From Acanthosoma haemorrhoidale (taxonomy: Eukaryota; Arthropoda; Insecta; Hemiptera; Acanthosomatidae): DNA of 64,000 bases. Shown one piece after another: positions 20,954 through 32,293 of the stretch (the stretch's first letter is position 1; each line of letters opens with the position of its first letter). The stretch covers positions 116,387,454 to 116,451,453 of the forward strand of contig OV884009.1 in NCBI GenBank assembly GCA_930367205.1. The letters run 5' to 3'. Under the pieces are notes generated by a model that saw nothing but the letters and a program-made list of their open reading frames with translations, did no database searches and had not been told where the DNA came from. A program made the position numbers and the translations under genes.

Positions 20954-21182
20954 AGATAGAGAGGCCATCTGCCAGCTGCAACACCTGCAAGATTGCACTT
21001 CATCAGCAAAGCTTATCAAGCCTCAGCTCCTATATATCATTCCTCTTATCCTCTCACGTCCACTTCCTTCTGTACTGTTACTAGGCCCGTCACTCTGACA
21101 TTTATTATTAATTGTAGTTTATGTTTGTAAAGTTCAAATAAATCTTTTTAAAAACTCCTTCTGGTCTTATCAAGATTTAACT
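20954..21182 (+). repeat. 5' LTR of the provirus (229 bp)
   Basis: It matches 27702-27930 at 227 of 229 positions (AAGCCTC/AAGTCTC and CACTCTG/CACCCTG). It contains a TATATA near 21028 and an AATAAA near 21140. Confidence 0.93.
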
Positions 21183-21199
21183 GGCGCCCGAACAGGGAC
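21182..21199 (+). promoter_or_regulatory. Primer binding site, tRNA-Lys type
   Basis: TGGCGCCCGAACAGGGAC is complementary to the 3' end of tRNA-Lys(UUU), the primer used by many retroviruses. It overlaps the last LTR base. Confidence 0.9.
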
Positions 21200-21411
21200 C
21201 TTGGCAGCGACTTTGGAAGAATCTCCCCATTCCGCGATCACCGCCGTTTGGCTAGGCAACACCCAAGACATCAGCTGGTGTATTTTAATACACATCACCG
21301 AGGCTCTGACCACTCATTTGTTACTATCTACGAGACGCCAGAGGAGAAGAAGAAGAGGACTTTACACAACAGAAGACATCAATTGGTAATATAACTTTGT
21401 ACACATTTTAC

Positions 21412-22572
21412 ATGCCATTAACAGACAGACTAAACATTAACCGAAACATCCCCGAATTAGACGAAAATATGGCTACTAACAACCACATTATTTCAACCAC
21501 AGACTTAAAACTAATACCGGAATTTGACGGAAACCCAAGCCACTTGATTAAATTCATAAATAAAATAAATTTCGTGGCCAATAACATATGCACAATAGAC
21601 AACCCACACTGTGAATACAATACAAAACAATTACTTGGACACGCCACTAACAAACTTGTAGGACCGGCAGAACATTGCGGATTACGAAATTATAACACGT
21701 TACAAGAATTAATTCAAGAATTAAAAAATCAATTCCGCGATGACAAGTCGACACTACAGTCAATGGACGAAATTTTACAAATCAGACCTTACAAGAATGA
21801 ACACCCCGTAAACTATGTAGACAGAGTATTACTCCTTCGAGACGAACTAGAAGGACGAGTATTCACGGACGATAGATTAAATGACGAACAAAAATTAACC
21901 GAACTAAAAATATACGACAGACAAATAACGCATCACTGTACGAAACAATTTGACAAAGATTTAGAATTTTTCCTAAACCACACGGACTACACAAACTTAA
22001 GGGACTTAAAAAGGGCACTTAAGACAGTCGCTGTGAGAATAATAGAACGTTCTTACGGAGAACGCTCTCACAGCAGACCACAACAACAAAACTCGAAATC
22101 ACAATAATATGCCCCAAGACAAACACAAACACCACCTAGCACCGGTTATAAAGGCAAAAATTTTGACCCTTATTACTATGAGCGAAAACGCGAACAATCA
22201 AATCAGTACCAACAACCACAAACCTTTCCCAATAACGAACGCCATTACAACAAACCCCAATATAATTCAGACAAACCCAACAATTTTAATTATTCTCGTG
22301 ATCCTAATGCACGATACAATCAGCCGTGGCAACCACGAGAACAAAACCAGTACTTCAATAAACAACAACTAGCTTTACCTGCAATACCACAACAACAACA
22401 AACAGTTTCAATGCGGACAGTCAGTAACCGCGTACACCATACCGAACTAGAAGACAAAGACTTATACATACAAGAATTACAGGACCAATTACAATCACTC
22501 GAAACAAAATATGACCATTTTTTAGAACCAGGACCAAGCGATCACAAACCACCCGACCAGAATACCAATTAA
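21412..22572 (+). pseudogene. gag: gag of the provirus, with an in-frame TAA
   Basis: The first ATG is at 21412. The capsid-like first part (about 232 codons, with EFDGNPSHLIKFINKINF near the start) stops at a TAA at 22105-22107. The same frame then continues for 155 codons to 22572 with a Gln/Asn/Tyr/Arg-rich tail and a short acidic coiled-coil end. The text before and after the TAA belongs together in composition, and the codons around it suggest a CAA to TAA change. No CCHC knuckle is present, as in other errantivirus Gags. The last 58 bases overlap the pol frame. Confidence 0.85.
22518..22524 (+). promoter_or_regulatory. -1 ribosomal frameshift site (slippery heptamer)
   Basis: T TTT TTA in the gag frame, inside the gag-pol overlap (pol frame open from 22515, gag stop at 22572). 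It is one of the classic retroviral -1 slippery sequences, and the direction of the shift is exactly that from gag to pol. I did not identify a downstream pseudoknot by eye. Confidence 0.8.
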
Positions 22573-22999
22573 ACCATACGGACACTTTACCGAAACTAAA
22601 AGATTTTACTGGCAAGACTTGGCTGATTGATACGGGATCATCAAAAAATTATATTCACCCATGTTCTTTACCCGAAGGAACTAAAATCATTTCGGAAGAC
22701 TTCGTGATGAAAACCCTTACAGGGAGAGCCGAGGGAACTCAGAGTGCTCTAATAGATCTCTATCCCCTGATAGGAATTTCTGCGAAGGCAAAATTTTTAG
22801 TATACCCGTTTAGTAATAAATTCAACATTTTATTAGGATACGAGACAATGCGAAATTTAAACATAAAAATTAACTGTCAAAATAATGAAATAATAATAAA
22901 TAAAATAAAATTTAAATTAGAAAACGAAACTTTAGTAGACAATAACAATAGTAATAATAATAGTAATAATAATAATAATAATAATAGTAATAATAAATT

Positions 23000-23107
23000 A
23001 AAAAATAAAAGGGACCAAACATACCCGGAAATAAACAAAAATAAAAGGGACCAAACATACCCGGAAATAAACAAAAACAAAAGGGACCAAACATACCCGG
23101 AAAATAA
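23000..23107 (+). repeat. 36-bp tandem repeat, three copies
   Basis: The unit contains AAAGGGACCAAACATACCCG at a strict 36-bp spacing (GGGACC at 23011, 23047 and 23083), coding for NKNKRDQTYPE-like blocks in the protease-RT linker. The third copy ends with an additional A. Confidence 0.9.
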
Positions 23108-26100
23108 TAAAAAATAATAAAATTAATAATAACAATAAACTTAATAATAATAATAAATCAAAAGAAAAGAACGAACTATACTATATTGATGACAAACAAA
23201 CAATTAAACAATTAATTCGAACAGACCATATTGACGATAACACAACTGACCAATTAGTAAATCTAATAAGCAATTATGGAGAAATACTAAAAACAGACAA
23301 TGAACAATTAAGAGCGACTAACTTACTAAAACACAAAATCGTGACAAAAAACGAAAATCCATGCTACACACGTAATTACCGATACCCTGTACAATTTAAA
23401 GAACAAATAAATAACGAAGTGACAAACTTACTGAAAAACAACATAATACGTAAAAGTAACTCCCCCTACAATTCCCCAGTATGGATAGTCCCCAAGAAAA
23501 TGGACGCATCCGGACAAAAGAAAGTCAGGATGGTTATAGACTATCGAAAACTAAACGACATGACAATCAATGACAAATACCCACTACCTAACATTGAGGA
23601 CTTACTAAACAAATTACAAAACGCGAAAATATTTTCGACCATTGATTTGGCATCCGGATTCCACCAAATTGAAATGGATCCTGATTCCATTGCCAAGACA
23701 GCGTTTAGTACAGAAGACGGACATTACGAATACTTACGAATGCCCTACGGACTTTGTAACGCCCCACCGACATTTCAAAGAGCTATGAACATGACGATAG
23801 CAAATATCCCAAACGCCATGATTTACATAGACGACATAATCATATACTCTAACACAATACAGGAACATTTAGAACACCTTGAAAACATATTTAGAAAACT
23901 AAAAGAACACGCACTTTCCATTCAACTAGACAAGACAGAATTCTTCAAAAATGAAATCCCCTTCTTAGGATACATAGTTACCCCCGACGGACTAAAAACT
24001 AACCCAAAAAAAGTAGAAGCAATTACAAAATTACCATACCTAAATAGTGAAAAAACAACCAGACAATTCCTTGGAATGACCGGATATTATCGAAAATTTA
24101 TAAAAAATTACGCGAAGATAACCAAACCCATATCAAAATCCCTACAGACTAAAACATACGAGACAAAAGAAATCAAAGAGGCCTGTGACACATTAAAAAC
24201 TCTCATGACTAACTCCCCGATACTAGCCTACCCTGACGGGAATCGAACTTTTTACTTAACGACAGACGCAAGCGACAAGGCCATCGGCTCGGTACTTTCT
24301 CAGAAAGATAAAGACGGGACAGAACACCCTGTAGCGTTCGCCTCACGAGTGCTACAGCCTCCCGAGATAAATTACTCAACGATAGAGAAAGAACTATTAG
24401 CAATTGTCTGGTCGACACACCATTTCAAACCATACTTGTACGGTACGAAATTCCAACTACTGACTGACCATAAACCACTAAAGTGGATATATACAATGAA
24501 GAACGGTAACACACGCATTATGAAATGGGTGTGGAAACTTCAGGAATTCGAATTTGACGTTACTCACATTGACGGAAAAACGAATAAAGTAGCTGACTTA
24601 CTTTCGCGACAAAATGAAAATTTACCTTTAAATCACATAACAGAAGAAGACAATATAGACAACATAATTGACCAACCAATAGACAATACTCAAGCACTAG
24701 ACGAAATACTTAATGAACTCAATGACTTAGACCAAATAGAATTAGACAGACTTAGTACTTGTAGAGCGACTATACATTCACAACAATCATCCAATGAACA
24801 GGTTTGGATTGTAGACAATGACAAAAACATAAATATTGAAAAATACCAAATAATCGTAAAAAAGGGTCCAAAAGAAATAAAATTCACTCAACCATTTAAT
24901 AAACATAGACATGAAATTATACTTGATGACGTAAATGACTTACAAACACTAATAGAACAAGTAATTAGACCGAAAATCACATACGGAATATACTGCGAAC
25001 CAAATATCCCATTACTTCAACCATGGTACGATGAAATGTTCAAAGAATTTTCGAAACTGATACAAGACTCATACCAGACTGTAAAATTAAAAAGATACAA
25101 AAATTTTGTAACCGACATCACGGACAAAGACGAACAAATAGAAACAATAAACAACTATCACATAGGAAAGACATCCCACAGAGGAACTATTGAGACTTAT
25201 GACAAACTGAGAAAACTGTACTACTTCCCACTGATGAAAGAAACAATAAACGACTTCATTAACAAATGTACGACATGCAAAAAGACTAAATACGAACGAA
25301 ATCCCATAAAAGCAAAATACATGGTAACACCAACACCAAACAAACCATTTGAAGACTTGATGATAGATACACTACATTTCGACAAAAAATACATCGTGAC
25401 AATAATCGACACATTTTCCAAAAAACTATTTACACACATAATATCTGCTGTGACAGGAATCAACATCTGTGACACTATTAAACTTTACTTGACATACTAT
25501 CCCACACCAACATCAATGAAAATGGATAATGGAAAAGAATACAAAAACAACCTAGTATTAAATTTTTTGCAGACAAATGAAATTGAACCAATCTATACGA
25601 CCCCAGGAAATCCCAACTCACTAGGACTACTTAATAGAGCACACAGTACACTAATAGAACTATTACGAACACTCAATTACAAAGACTTAACGAACAAATC
25701 ATTAACTAACAGACTAATGCTGGCAACAATAGCATATAACAATACTTTAAACTCTAAACTAAATATGACACCAGACGAAATAACATTCGGAATAACAAAA
25801 AGACCTGACCAACAAATAGAAATAAAAGAACAATACGTACAAAAATATCATGACGAAAAAAACATAATACACGAAATAACTAGAAACAAAATTATAAACG
25901 AAAAAGAAAATAGGACAGAAACACTAAATAAAAATCGGGAAAATCCACCCGAAATAAATGATGACCAAATATTCATAAGAACAACCCATCACCGCAAATA
26001 CAATGATCCCTACAGACCCGTACTATTGTACAAAGACAGAAACGAAACAATCAAAGCACACGTTAATAGAATCAAAAGACCACGTAAACAACACTTGAGA

Positions 26101-26205
26101 CCGAGACCAAACATTACTGTTTCAGAAGGAGAAGATGGATCCTACTCGGACAGTACTAATCCAGACACTTCTATGGACATTGGCATATACTATGACAGTG
26201 ACTGA
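23071..26205 (+). pseudogene. pol: pol, second part: reverse transcriptase, RNase H, integrase
   Basis: The frame is open from 23071 and stops at 26205. RT contains NSPYNSPVW, IDLASGFHQIEM, MPYGLCNAPPTFQRAM and an intact YIDD at 23824-23835. RNase H follows (LTTDASDKAIGSVLS, IEKELLAIVWS, TDHKPLKW). Integrase has an HHCC domain (IGKTSHRGT...CTTCKKTKY, about 25160-25290) and the two catalytic aspartates (MIDTLHF, MKMDNGKEY). At the third catalytic place the text reads GLLNRAHSTL, with AAT (Asn) at 25633-25635 where Glu is expected, so strand transfer is probably lost. The C-terminus overlaps env by 71 bases. Confidence 0.9.
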
Positions 26206-27037
26206 TATAAGTGATAACCCCGGAGTCCTACATTACACTATAAAGAACGCAAAGGTAATAGAAAATTACTACAGGACATACCATTTTTATGACATTAGCT
26301 TACTTGACAAGGAACTAAACAATATACAGAACAATGTACCATCTTATAGGGACCTACCGACATACCCTATAATCAAAAACCTTATCATACAAACACAAAA
26401 CAAATTAAACCTATTAAAATCACACAACAAACGAACTAAGAGAGGACTAATAAACGGACTTGGAACAGCTCTCAGCTGGCTTACTGGCACCATGACAGCT
26501 GATGACAAATCACATTATGACGAAGTAATAAATGAGTTAGGACGGAACAACTATAATATAGAAGACAACATAGAACAAGACATAAAACTTAATAAACACG
26601 TAATTAAAAACTTTCAAAAGGACATACAATCGATTAATAACAATTTTAAAACAGAACAAGACAACATAATGAAGATAAACAAGGAAATGACATTCTTTGA
26701 AATGTACATAATTCTGACACACCTACACAACAAAATAGATGAACTTACATTAACACTGGAACTATGCAAAATTGGCATCACACACTCATCATTAATGTCC
26801 CAAATATTACATGACATAAACCAAAATGTAAATCTAGCTTCTAGGAATCCTGAAATCCTGTGGATAATGAGTAAAATTCACTGCACTACTCATAATAAAA
26901 CACTCCATATCTTTGTAGACCTTCCTAAGGCAAATTTAAATATAAAGACTTATTTACTCATACCTTCGCCTGTAAAAATTAACAAACAATACTTGACTTT
27001 AGATATAGACGAAACTATTATAATAAAAAAAATTTAA
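26135..27037 (+). pseudogene. env: env, first part: F-type fusion protein
   Basis: The ATG at 26135 lies inside the end of pol, as in errantiviruses that express env from a spliced RNA. A hydrophobic signal segment (about residues 5-20) starts the protein. At residues 100-103 RTKR forms a furin-type cleavage site, directly followed by a Gly/Ala-rich fusion-peptide-like stretch beginning GLINGLGTALSW. A coiled-coil region follows. This plan matches the baculovirus F and errantivirus Env family. The frame ends at 27037 just after a run of eight A (27025-27032), while Env-like coding continues in another frame, so an indel in this run broke the gene. Confidence 0.85.
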
Positions 27038-27038
27038 T

Positions 27039-27665
27039 ATGTTATATACAGCAAATTGTACATTTTTAAACAATGAATATTACTGTAAAAACCTTTTTAT
27101 TTTAAATAATACTTGTATAAATAATATTATTTCATCTGGAACGATGAATGCATGCAAATATAAATTAGCCAATACTAACATTAGATATATAGATAATATA
27201 AACAGTTTTATAACCACTAACCTCTCCAAATTAGACAATTGCCTTACTAATGATACTGTATACCTACCACCCGTTAGCTTACTCACCCTAGACCAAAATG
27301 ATTGTTATAGAGAACTCCCCAAAATTTCAAGACATATAATAGACTCCACCATAAACAAATTGTACAATAAAATAGATATAGATGTAATCGCAAATATAAG
27401 CGAAATAGAAAACCTAAATATAACAGACATAGTTTTAGAACCACTTATATTTAATCAATCCAATACTTATTTTTATTTTTATTTAATTATAGGGGCCGCT
27501 ATTATAATTGTAATCCTCTACTACCTTAAAAAATGTAAAACTACCAATTCCTTACGAAACCCTACACCAACAGTAATATATCAGCCAGATCATCCCAACG
27601 TTCTCAGAATTCTTCAACAAGATAACAGCCCTCATGCACCTGCCGCTATCAATCTCATTTCTTAG
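27039..27665 (+). pseudogene. env: env, second part: Cys-rich ectodomain, membrane anchor, tail
   Basis: The shifted frame has many cysteines (CTFLNNEYYC, CINNIISS, DNCLTND, NDCYREL) and several NxS/T sites. It has a transmembrane segment near residues 145-166 (FYLIIGAAIIIVILYY) followed by a basic KKCK and a cytoplasmic tail. It is the C-terminal half of the envelope protein; the ATG at 27039 is probably not a real start. It ends about 37 bp before the 3' LTR. Confidence 0.82.
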
Positions 27666-27701
27666 TATTCTTAGAGGACTAAGAATCTTAAACAACGGAG
27701 G

Positions 27702-27930
27702 AGATAGAGAGGCCATCTGCCAGCTGCAACACCTGCAAGATTGCACTTCATCAGCAAAGCTTATCAAGTCTCAGCTCCTATATATCATTCCTCTTATCCT
27801 CTCACGTCCACTTCCTTCTGTACTGTTACTAGGCCCGTCACCCTGACATTTATTATTAATTGTAGTTTATGTTTGTAAAGTTCAAATAAATCTTTTTAAA
27901 AACTCCTTCTGGTCTTATCAAGATTTAACT
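27702..27930 (+). repeat. 3' LTR of the provirus (229 bp)
   Basis: It is preceded by a short purine-rich CGGAGG and followed by GTCGTAGAG of the host solo LTR. It is 227 of 229 identical to the 5' LTR. Confidence 0.93.
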
Positions 27931-28456
27931 GTCGTAGAGTAGCGGAAGGCTGAGTAGGCATATCGCGACGGTGATAGCGGATATCGGTATGTAGAAACTA
28001 GAAAAGAACGAAGAGTGGGGCCTACCAGGGGCCAAGTGCCCCCAGTGTCAAGTTACTCGGAAGACTAAGAGACAGAGTCTCTCAGGGCGAAAACCCCTTG
28101 ATATAAATACCCGTGCCCTTTCCCTGCCGGGAGGCGGAGCCTGTCGGCCACGGGTATGTTTTACGATATATGGCCTTGGTATATGGTATACTTAGTTATA
28201 TGGCCGTTGGGATACAAGGGTGTGTTTTTATGGTTGCTAGCAGGGCTGAAGGTCTATTTTATTAGGGGCAGGTGTCTACGACTTCCGACCTCTCTATGAT
28301 TTATTACCGTCTGTCGGTGTCCGTATGTCTACCTGTTCCTACTACGTGCCGCGACCCTGATTTATTCCAAAGAAGCTTACAAGATTTACATTATATTATA
28401 ATACATTATGAACCAGAGTGTAGGGTAATTTACATATATAGTTAGCGGTCGCTATA

Positions 28457-28461
28457 ATAGG
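28457..28461. repeat. Target site duplication ATAGG (right)
   Basis: This is the partner of 20657-20661. Confidence 0.8.
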
Positions 28462-28747
28462 TAATCTTGGAATGACTACGAATTCACACTCGGTCTCTAA
28501 GGGTAGGTAAAAACCTCCGGACCCCAAAGGCAAGTGTGAACCGGAGAGAAGCAGACTGGATTACCGTGGGAGACGCTACTAGGTAAAGTTTGTAGGGCCA
28601 TGGCAACCGTCGTCCGCGAGGGAGAGGTCTTTCCCAAGGAGGGGTCTGACAATGCCGAACACACATAGCGAGGCTAGGAGAGAGTGATGCAGAGGTAGTT
28701 GAATGAGATGGCCATGGTTTGAGTAGAGCAGCAAGCGCCAGTGCCGA
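28462..28747. other. Unassigned GC-richer stretch
   Basis: It lies between the solo LTR and the GA repeat. No open frame or motif is recognised. It may belong to material inserted into the LINE before the solo LTR arrived. Confidence 0.4.
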
Positions 28748-29126
<379 letters not shown>

Positions 29127-29229
29127 CAGTGTTCCAGGTGCCGGTTCTGTCGTACTACCGCCAGTCTCGCTGCTTATACGGGCAGCCGTGATAGGAGAGT
29201 TCTCCCACATGCGGCTGTTTTCCCCACTA

Positions 29230-30370
29230 GCTTCTCCCCCTCTCTTACTGACGTCATAAGCTTTATTATTAAAATATGGTAACATAAGTAGATATTTTCT
29301 GGACCGAGAAGAGGGGAACTTCTAATTATTCGTAATGAAGAGGTTGACACAACAGGTAGAATGAGTAGTGATAGATAGATGTATGGAGGTGGTTGATGTA
29401 GGTTCAGGGAAGTGATGGTGAAATAGATGAACCCTGAGTTTACACCGGAAGACAATGAAAGGGGTTGGGATGGAGGTTGATCAGTAGTACCTGGTAAGGA
29501 TAAGAAATGAATAGATGATTTAAACCATCTGACAGCACTGTAAATGAAGGACATCGATACAAGTTTCGATAAACCTTGGTGAAGCCTAACAGGATAAGGA
29601 TAGATATGTGTTTTTGGTCAGTGGTGGATTGTAGCTCTTGCGTGATTTTGGTGCGAGTTTTTCTACCCAGAAGCCGGGTCATAGCGGATTTAAACGTGCT
29701 TCAAGCAATGTGGAAATTTGAGATATAATTAGTGTTTCGGGGAGTTAGGGTTTGGAACTTTATTAAATGGAAGAATATTCACTCTATTCCAGGATGAGGG
29801 AAATGTGGAATTTTGAAGGGAAAAATCATAAATGTTTAACAATAGGGAAAGAATTTCAGCGAGCCATAGCTTTAGGAATTTTATGGGAATGTCATCTGGG
29901 CCTACCGAATTATTTTTTGGTTCTATAATTGAGGAGATGAGGCTGGAAGGCGAAATTTAAGAGTAAAAGAAGTTGTTTAGGTTGAAATTACAGGTAGTGT
30001 TGATTTGGCTGAATGGACGGAGTTGCGATGAAGCCTTAGGGATGAACAGAAAGTTAGATTAAGGTCGTCAGAAGAAATATGGCAAGGAGGAGAGATGTTT
30101 GCTTTAATGAGATAAAATTTCCGGAGGAGGTCCCATTTGGAGCAAGAGTTCATTGCAGAAGAACGAGTCGTGAAAGAATTTTGATTGGGCAAGGCGGATT
30201 TTAGACTGAGTAAGGTGTCGGAGGGTTTTAAAGAGGGACTCATCTTCGGAGTCCCTGGTACGGATAAACCTCCTCTTTGCTGCATTCCGAAGCCTCATTA
30301 AGTCTTTAATTTCCTGAGTCTCCAAGGGGCTGGGGGACGGTGAGCTCGAAACATATTGACTAATGCACAT
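29230..30370 (-). pseudogene. CR1/L2-like LINE, linker and N-terminal half of reverse transcriptase (remnant)
   Basis: On the minus strand, 30370-30104 reads like the region between endonuclease and RT (EIKDLMRLRNAAKRRFIRTR, then LRHLTQSKIRLAQSKFF). Around 29620-29560 comes TDQKHISILILLGFTKVYR, a decayed form of the RT motif with DFSKAFD. Near 29460-29410 SGVNSGFIYFT corresponds to the PQGSxLGPLLF motif. Many stops and shifts interrupt it. The next RT motif is found on the same strand at 20421, beyond the nested insertions. Confidence 0.6.
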
Positions 30371-31485
30371 TAACTAAAATATTAAACTGTAAGGATTAAT
30401 AAGGTACTATCTTCTGTTATGAATATATTAAGAAGAAGATAAAAAGGGGAAATCTTTTCATGGCTTTACCTGAAGGGCAACTTCCACCTGCTTCTGCCGA
30501 CTTGCAGACCATGTGAGAAAAAAAAAGTGACTTTTTTTGAACTTAGACCCAGAGTTTTTTTTATCTAAATAGTGAAAAGAGCAATATAACAATTTATTAT
30601 AGAAGCAATAGACAGTTACCACTTTAGAAAACCCAGGTGGTAAGTTACAGCTGGGACCACCCCGAATCTTTGTCTTCTTTTTTTTCCTGAGGTTTGGATA
30701 CAAAAGCTTCTTTGGAGCCTCTTGAGGTCTCTCTCTCTCTCAGTTTCCTGGCAGTTCTGGTGGCAGCAAGGACACACTTCTCTCCAGTAAGGCTGGACTT
30801 TTTGAGTCCCCTTTCTTAGCAGCCACACCGCACACAATGCAGGTTTATCTACAGTCATGATTTCGACCATCTTTTGTCTCAAATCACTATTCCACGTCGA
30901 AGATTCGTACAGCGTTGGGGTGGTATTATGAGATTTATGAGATATATTTGTGTACACTACAGTGATGAAACAATTGTATGCATTTACATTTATTTATCTT
31001 ATTATTGACATTTATTATATCTATTAATTAACATTTTACTATTTACAGATGTATGGTTTAGTGTACATATATAATTTAAGCAGAGAACCCTCCAGGTATA
31101 TTATATATTATTAACTATTTAAAATTAGACTTGGTTTAGGGCAATAAACGGACTTATAGGTCAGAGATTATTCCATTATTCGAAATTTCCTAGCGGATTG
31201 AATACTATCACTAGAAATGCAACAATTATGTTTTATCTTTTTTAAATTCTTGATGTTTCATTGAAAGTACTTGAATAGAATTAATTAAGGAAGGACATTT
31301 AATAGTGGCAGTGTCGGACCTGTGGTTGGTTGAAAAAGAGGAACCTTCATTTCAAATTAAATTGGTTAAATTAAGGGGACGATATTCTAAAAATGAGGTA
31401 AAAAGTGAGAAAAAAAGTGTGAAAAGCCTCTTCAAATTCCATGATGTGGAACTGCAGTCCTGTTATAAATATAGAAGGCATGTCT
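30371..31485. other. Ordinary noncoding DNA
   Basis: A 113-codon minus frame (30616-30957) and an 81-codon one (30458-30703) have no motif I recognise. A CTCTCTCTCTCTC run lies at about 30730. Confidence 0.45.
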
Positions 31486-32275
31486 ATTAAATTACGAGAC
31501 TGATTAAATAACTAATATTTATTTCTTGCAAATTTAATGTTTGTCCCCTTCAATGTACCGCCATCTCAACTAATACAACATTGTACTCTTATTTTCCACT
31601 GGCCTAAACAATGAAGGAAATTAAATTGTGTCAGTTCTTTCAACATATCTACCGTTTTCATCTATACAGCATCAGCATATTCAAAATGATCTCCTTTAAG
31701 CACTGAATTTACTTTAGGGAAATGATAAAACTCGCAAGGTGCTTAATCGGGTGAACATAGAGGATGTTAAAGTGTAGTAATGTGATATCAAAAACTGCTT
31801 TACCGGAAGTCCTTTGTAAACAGGCCCCTTGTCTTCATAAAGAATGAAAGCATTTTCTCAGGGTTGCACCCGTTTTATTCTCACAGTTTTTTAAAAACTT
31901 CTGAATAATAACGCTGGTTAACTGTTGTGCCTTCTTGAACCCATTCTTTCAAAAGTGCGACCTTGATATCGAAAAAGTTAATGAGCGTTGCTTTGACTTT
32001 GTTTTTAACACTCTTGGCAATGCACTTATTGTTTTTTTTATTTCAGGATCGTACAGACAATCCAAAATACAGGAAATTCAGGCCTGATCGCAGATAATTA
32101 CTCAACAAAACAGATTTATAACTTCGTCAAGTTGCAGAAAATTTCAAATTGATACCTTGTTCAACTGAACATCACGGTGTTGTGGTTTCCTGTGCAGGTA
32201 CAGACGTATATATGCAGTTATAACCGGTTCTGAAAGCTTTGTTTACTAGGTGTAATTACAGTCTCGTAATTTTAT
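31486..32275 (-). mobile_element. mariner-like transposon, internally deleted
   Basis: Inverted ends share AAATTACGAGACTG (about 31488-31503) and its reverse complement (32260-32274), next to TA. On the minus strand the inside reads, across frameshifts, as a mariner transposase. There is VNQRYYSE-like text near 31920, KQFLISHY near 31800, then FPxxKFSA and LKELTQFNFLHC with QWKIRVQ and, near the end, GGTLKGTNIKF in place of the usual C-terminal GDY/EGD motif. Only the C-terminal part of the enzyme is present in about 790 bp. Confidence 0.72.
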
Positions 32276-32293
32276 AGAAATATCTCGAATATA

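Larger units (their letters stand above)
22515..23117 (+). pseudogene. pol: pol, first part: protease and low-complexity linker
   Basis: The frame is entered from gag by a -1 shift. An aspartic protease follows: WLIDTGSSKNYIHP holds the DTG active site (22629-22637) and FNILLGYETMRNLN is the C-terminal ILG-type motif (near 22840). Then comes an Asn-rich tract ((AAT)n, 22938-22999) and three 12-residue repeats. The frame stops at 23117. Compared with the first two repeat units, one extra A at about 23098-23104 moves the reading frame, so protease and RT are now in different frames. Confidence 0.85.
20954..27930 (+). mobile_element. Errantivirus-like provirus (LTR, gag, pol, env), 6,977 bp
   Basis: Two 229-bp LTRs differ at two bases and flank a tRNA-Lys primer site, gag, pol and env. 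LTRs start AGATAGAG and end TTTAACT. Gene order, the Gln/Asn-rich Gag without CCHC knuckles, the Ty3/Gypsy pol and the F-type envelope fit insect errantiviruses. The A-rich, C-poor coding strand differs from the other elements here. Visible breaks are a TAA in gag, a one-base excess in the protease-RT linker, a lost integrase glutamate and a frameshift in env. It inserted into the family B solo LTR with a GTC (3-4 bp) duplication. Confidence 0.93.
20662..28456 (-). mobile_element. Solo LTR, family B, split by a provirus
   Basis: The two halves, 20662-20953 and 27931-28456, together match the family B LTR in the same orientation as 3637-6612, with ends TGTCGGG and CGCTATA and a perfect ATAGG duplication outside. 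The left half carries four ACAATTGT palindromes. The break falls at GTGCCGTC|GTAGAG, where the provirus inserted and duplicated GTC. No internal region of its own remains, so it was a solo LTR before the second insertion. Confidence 0.82.
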
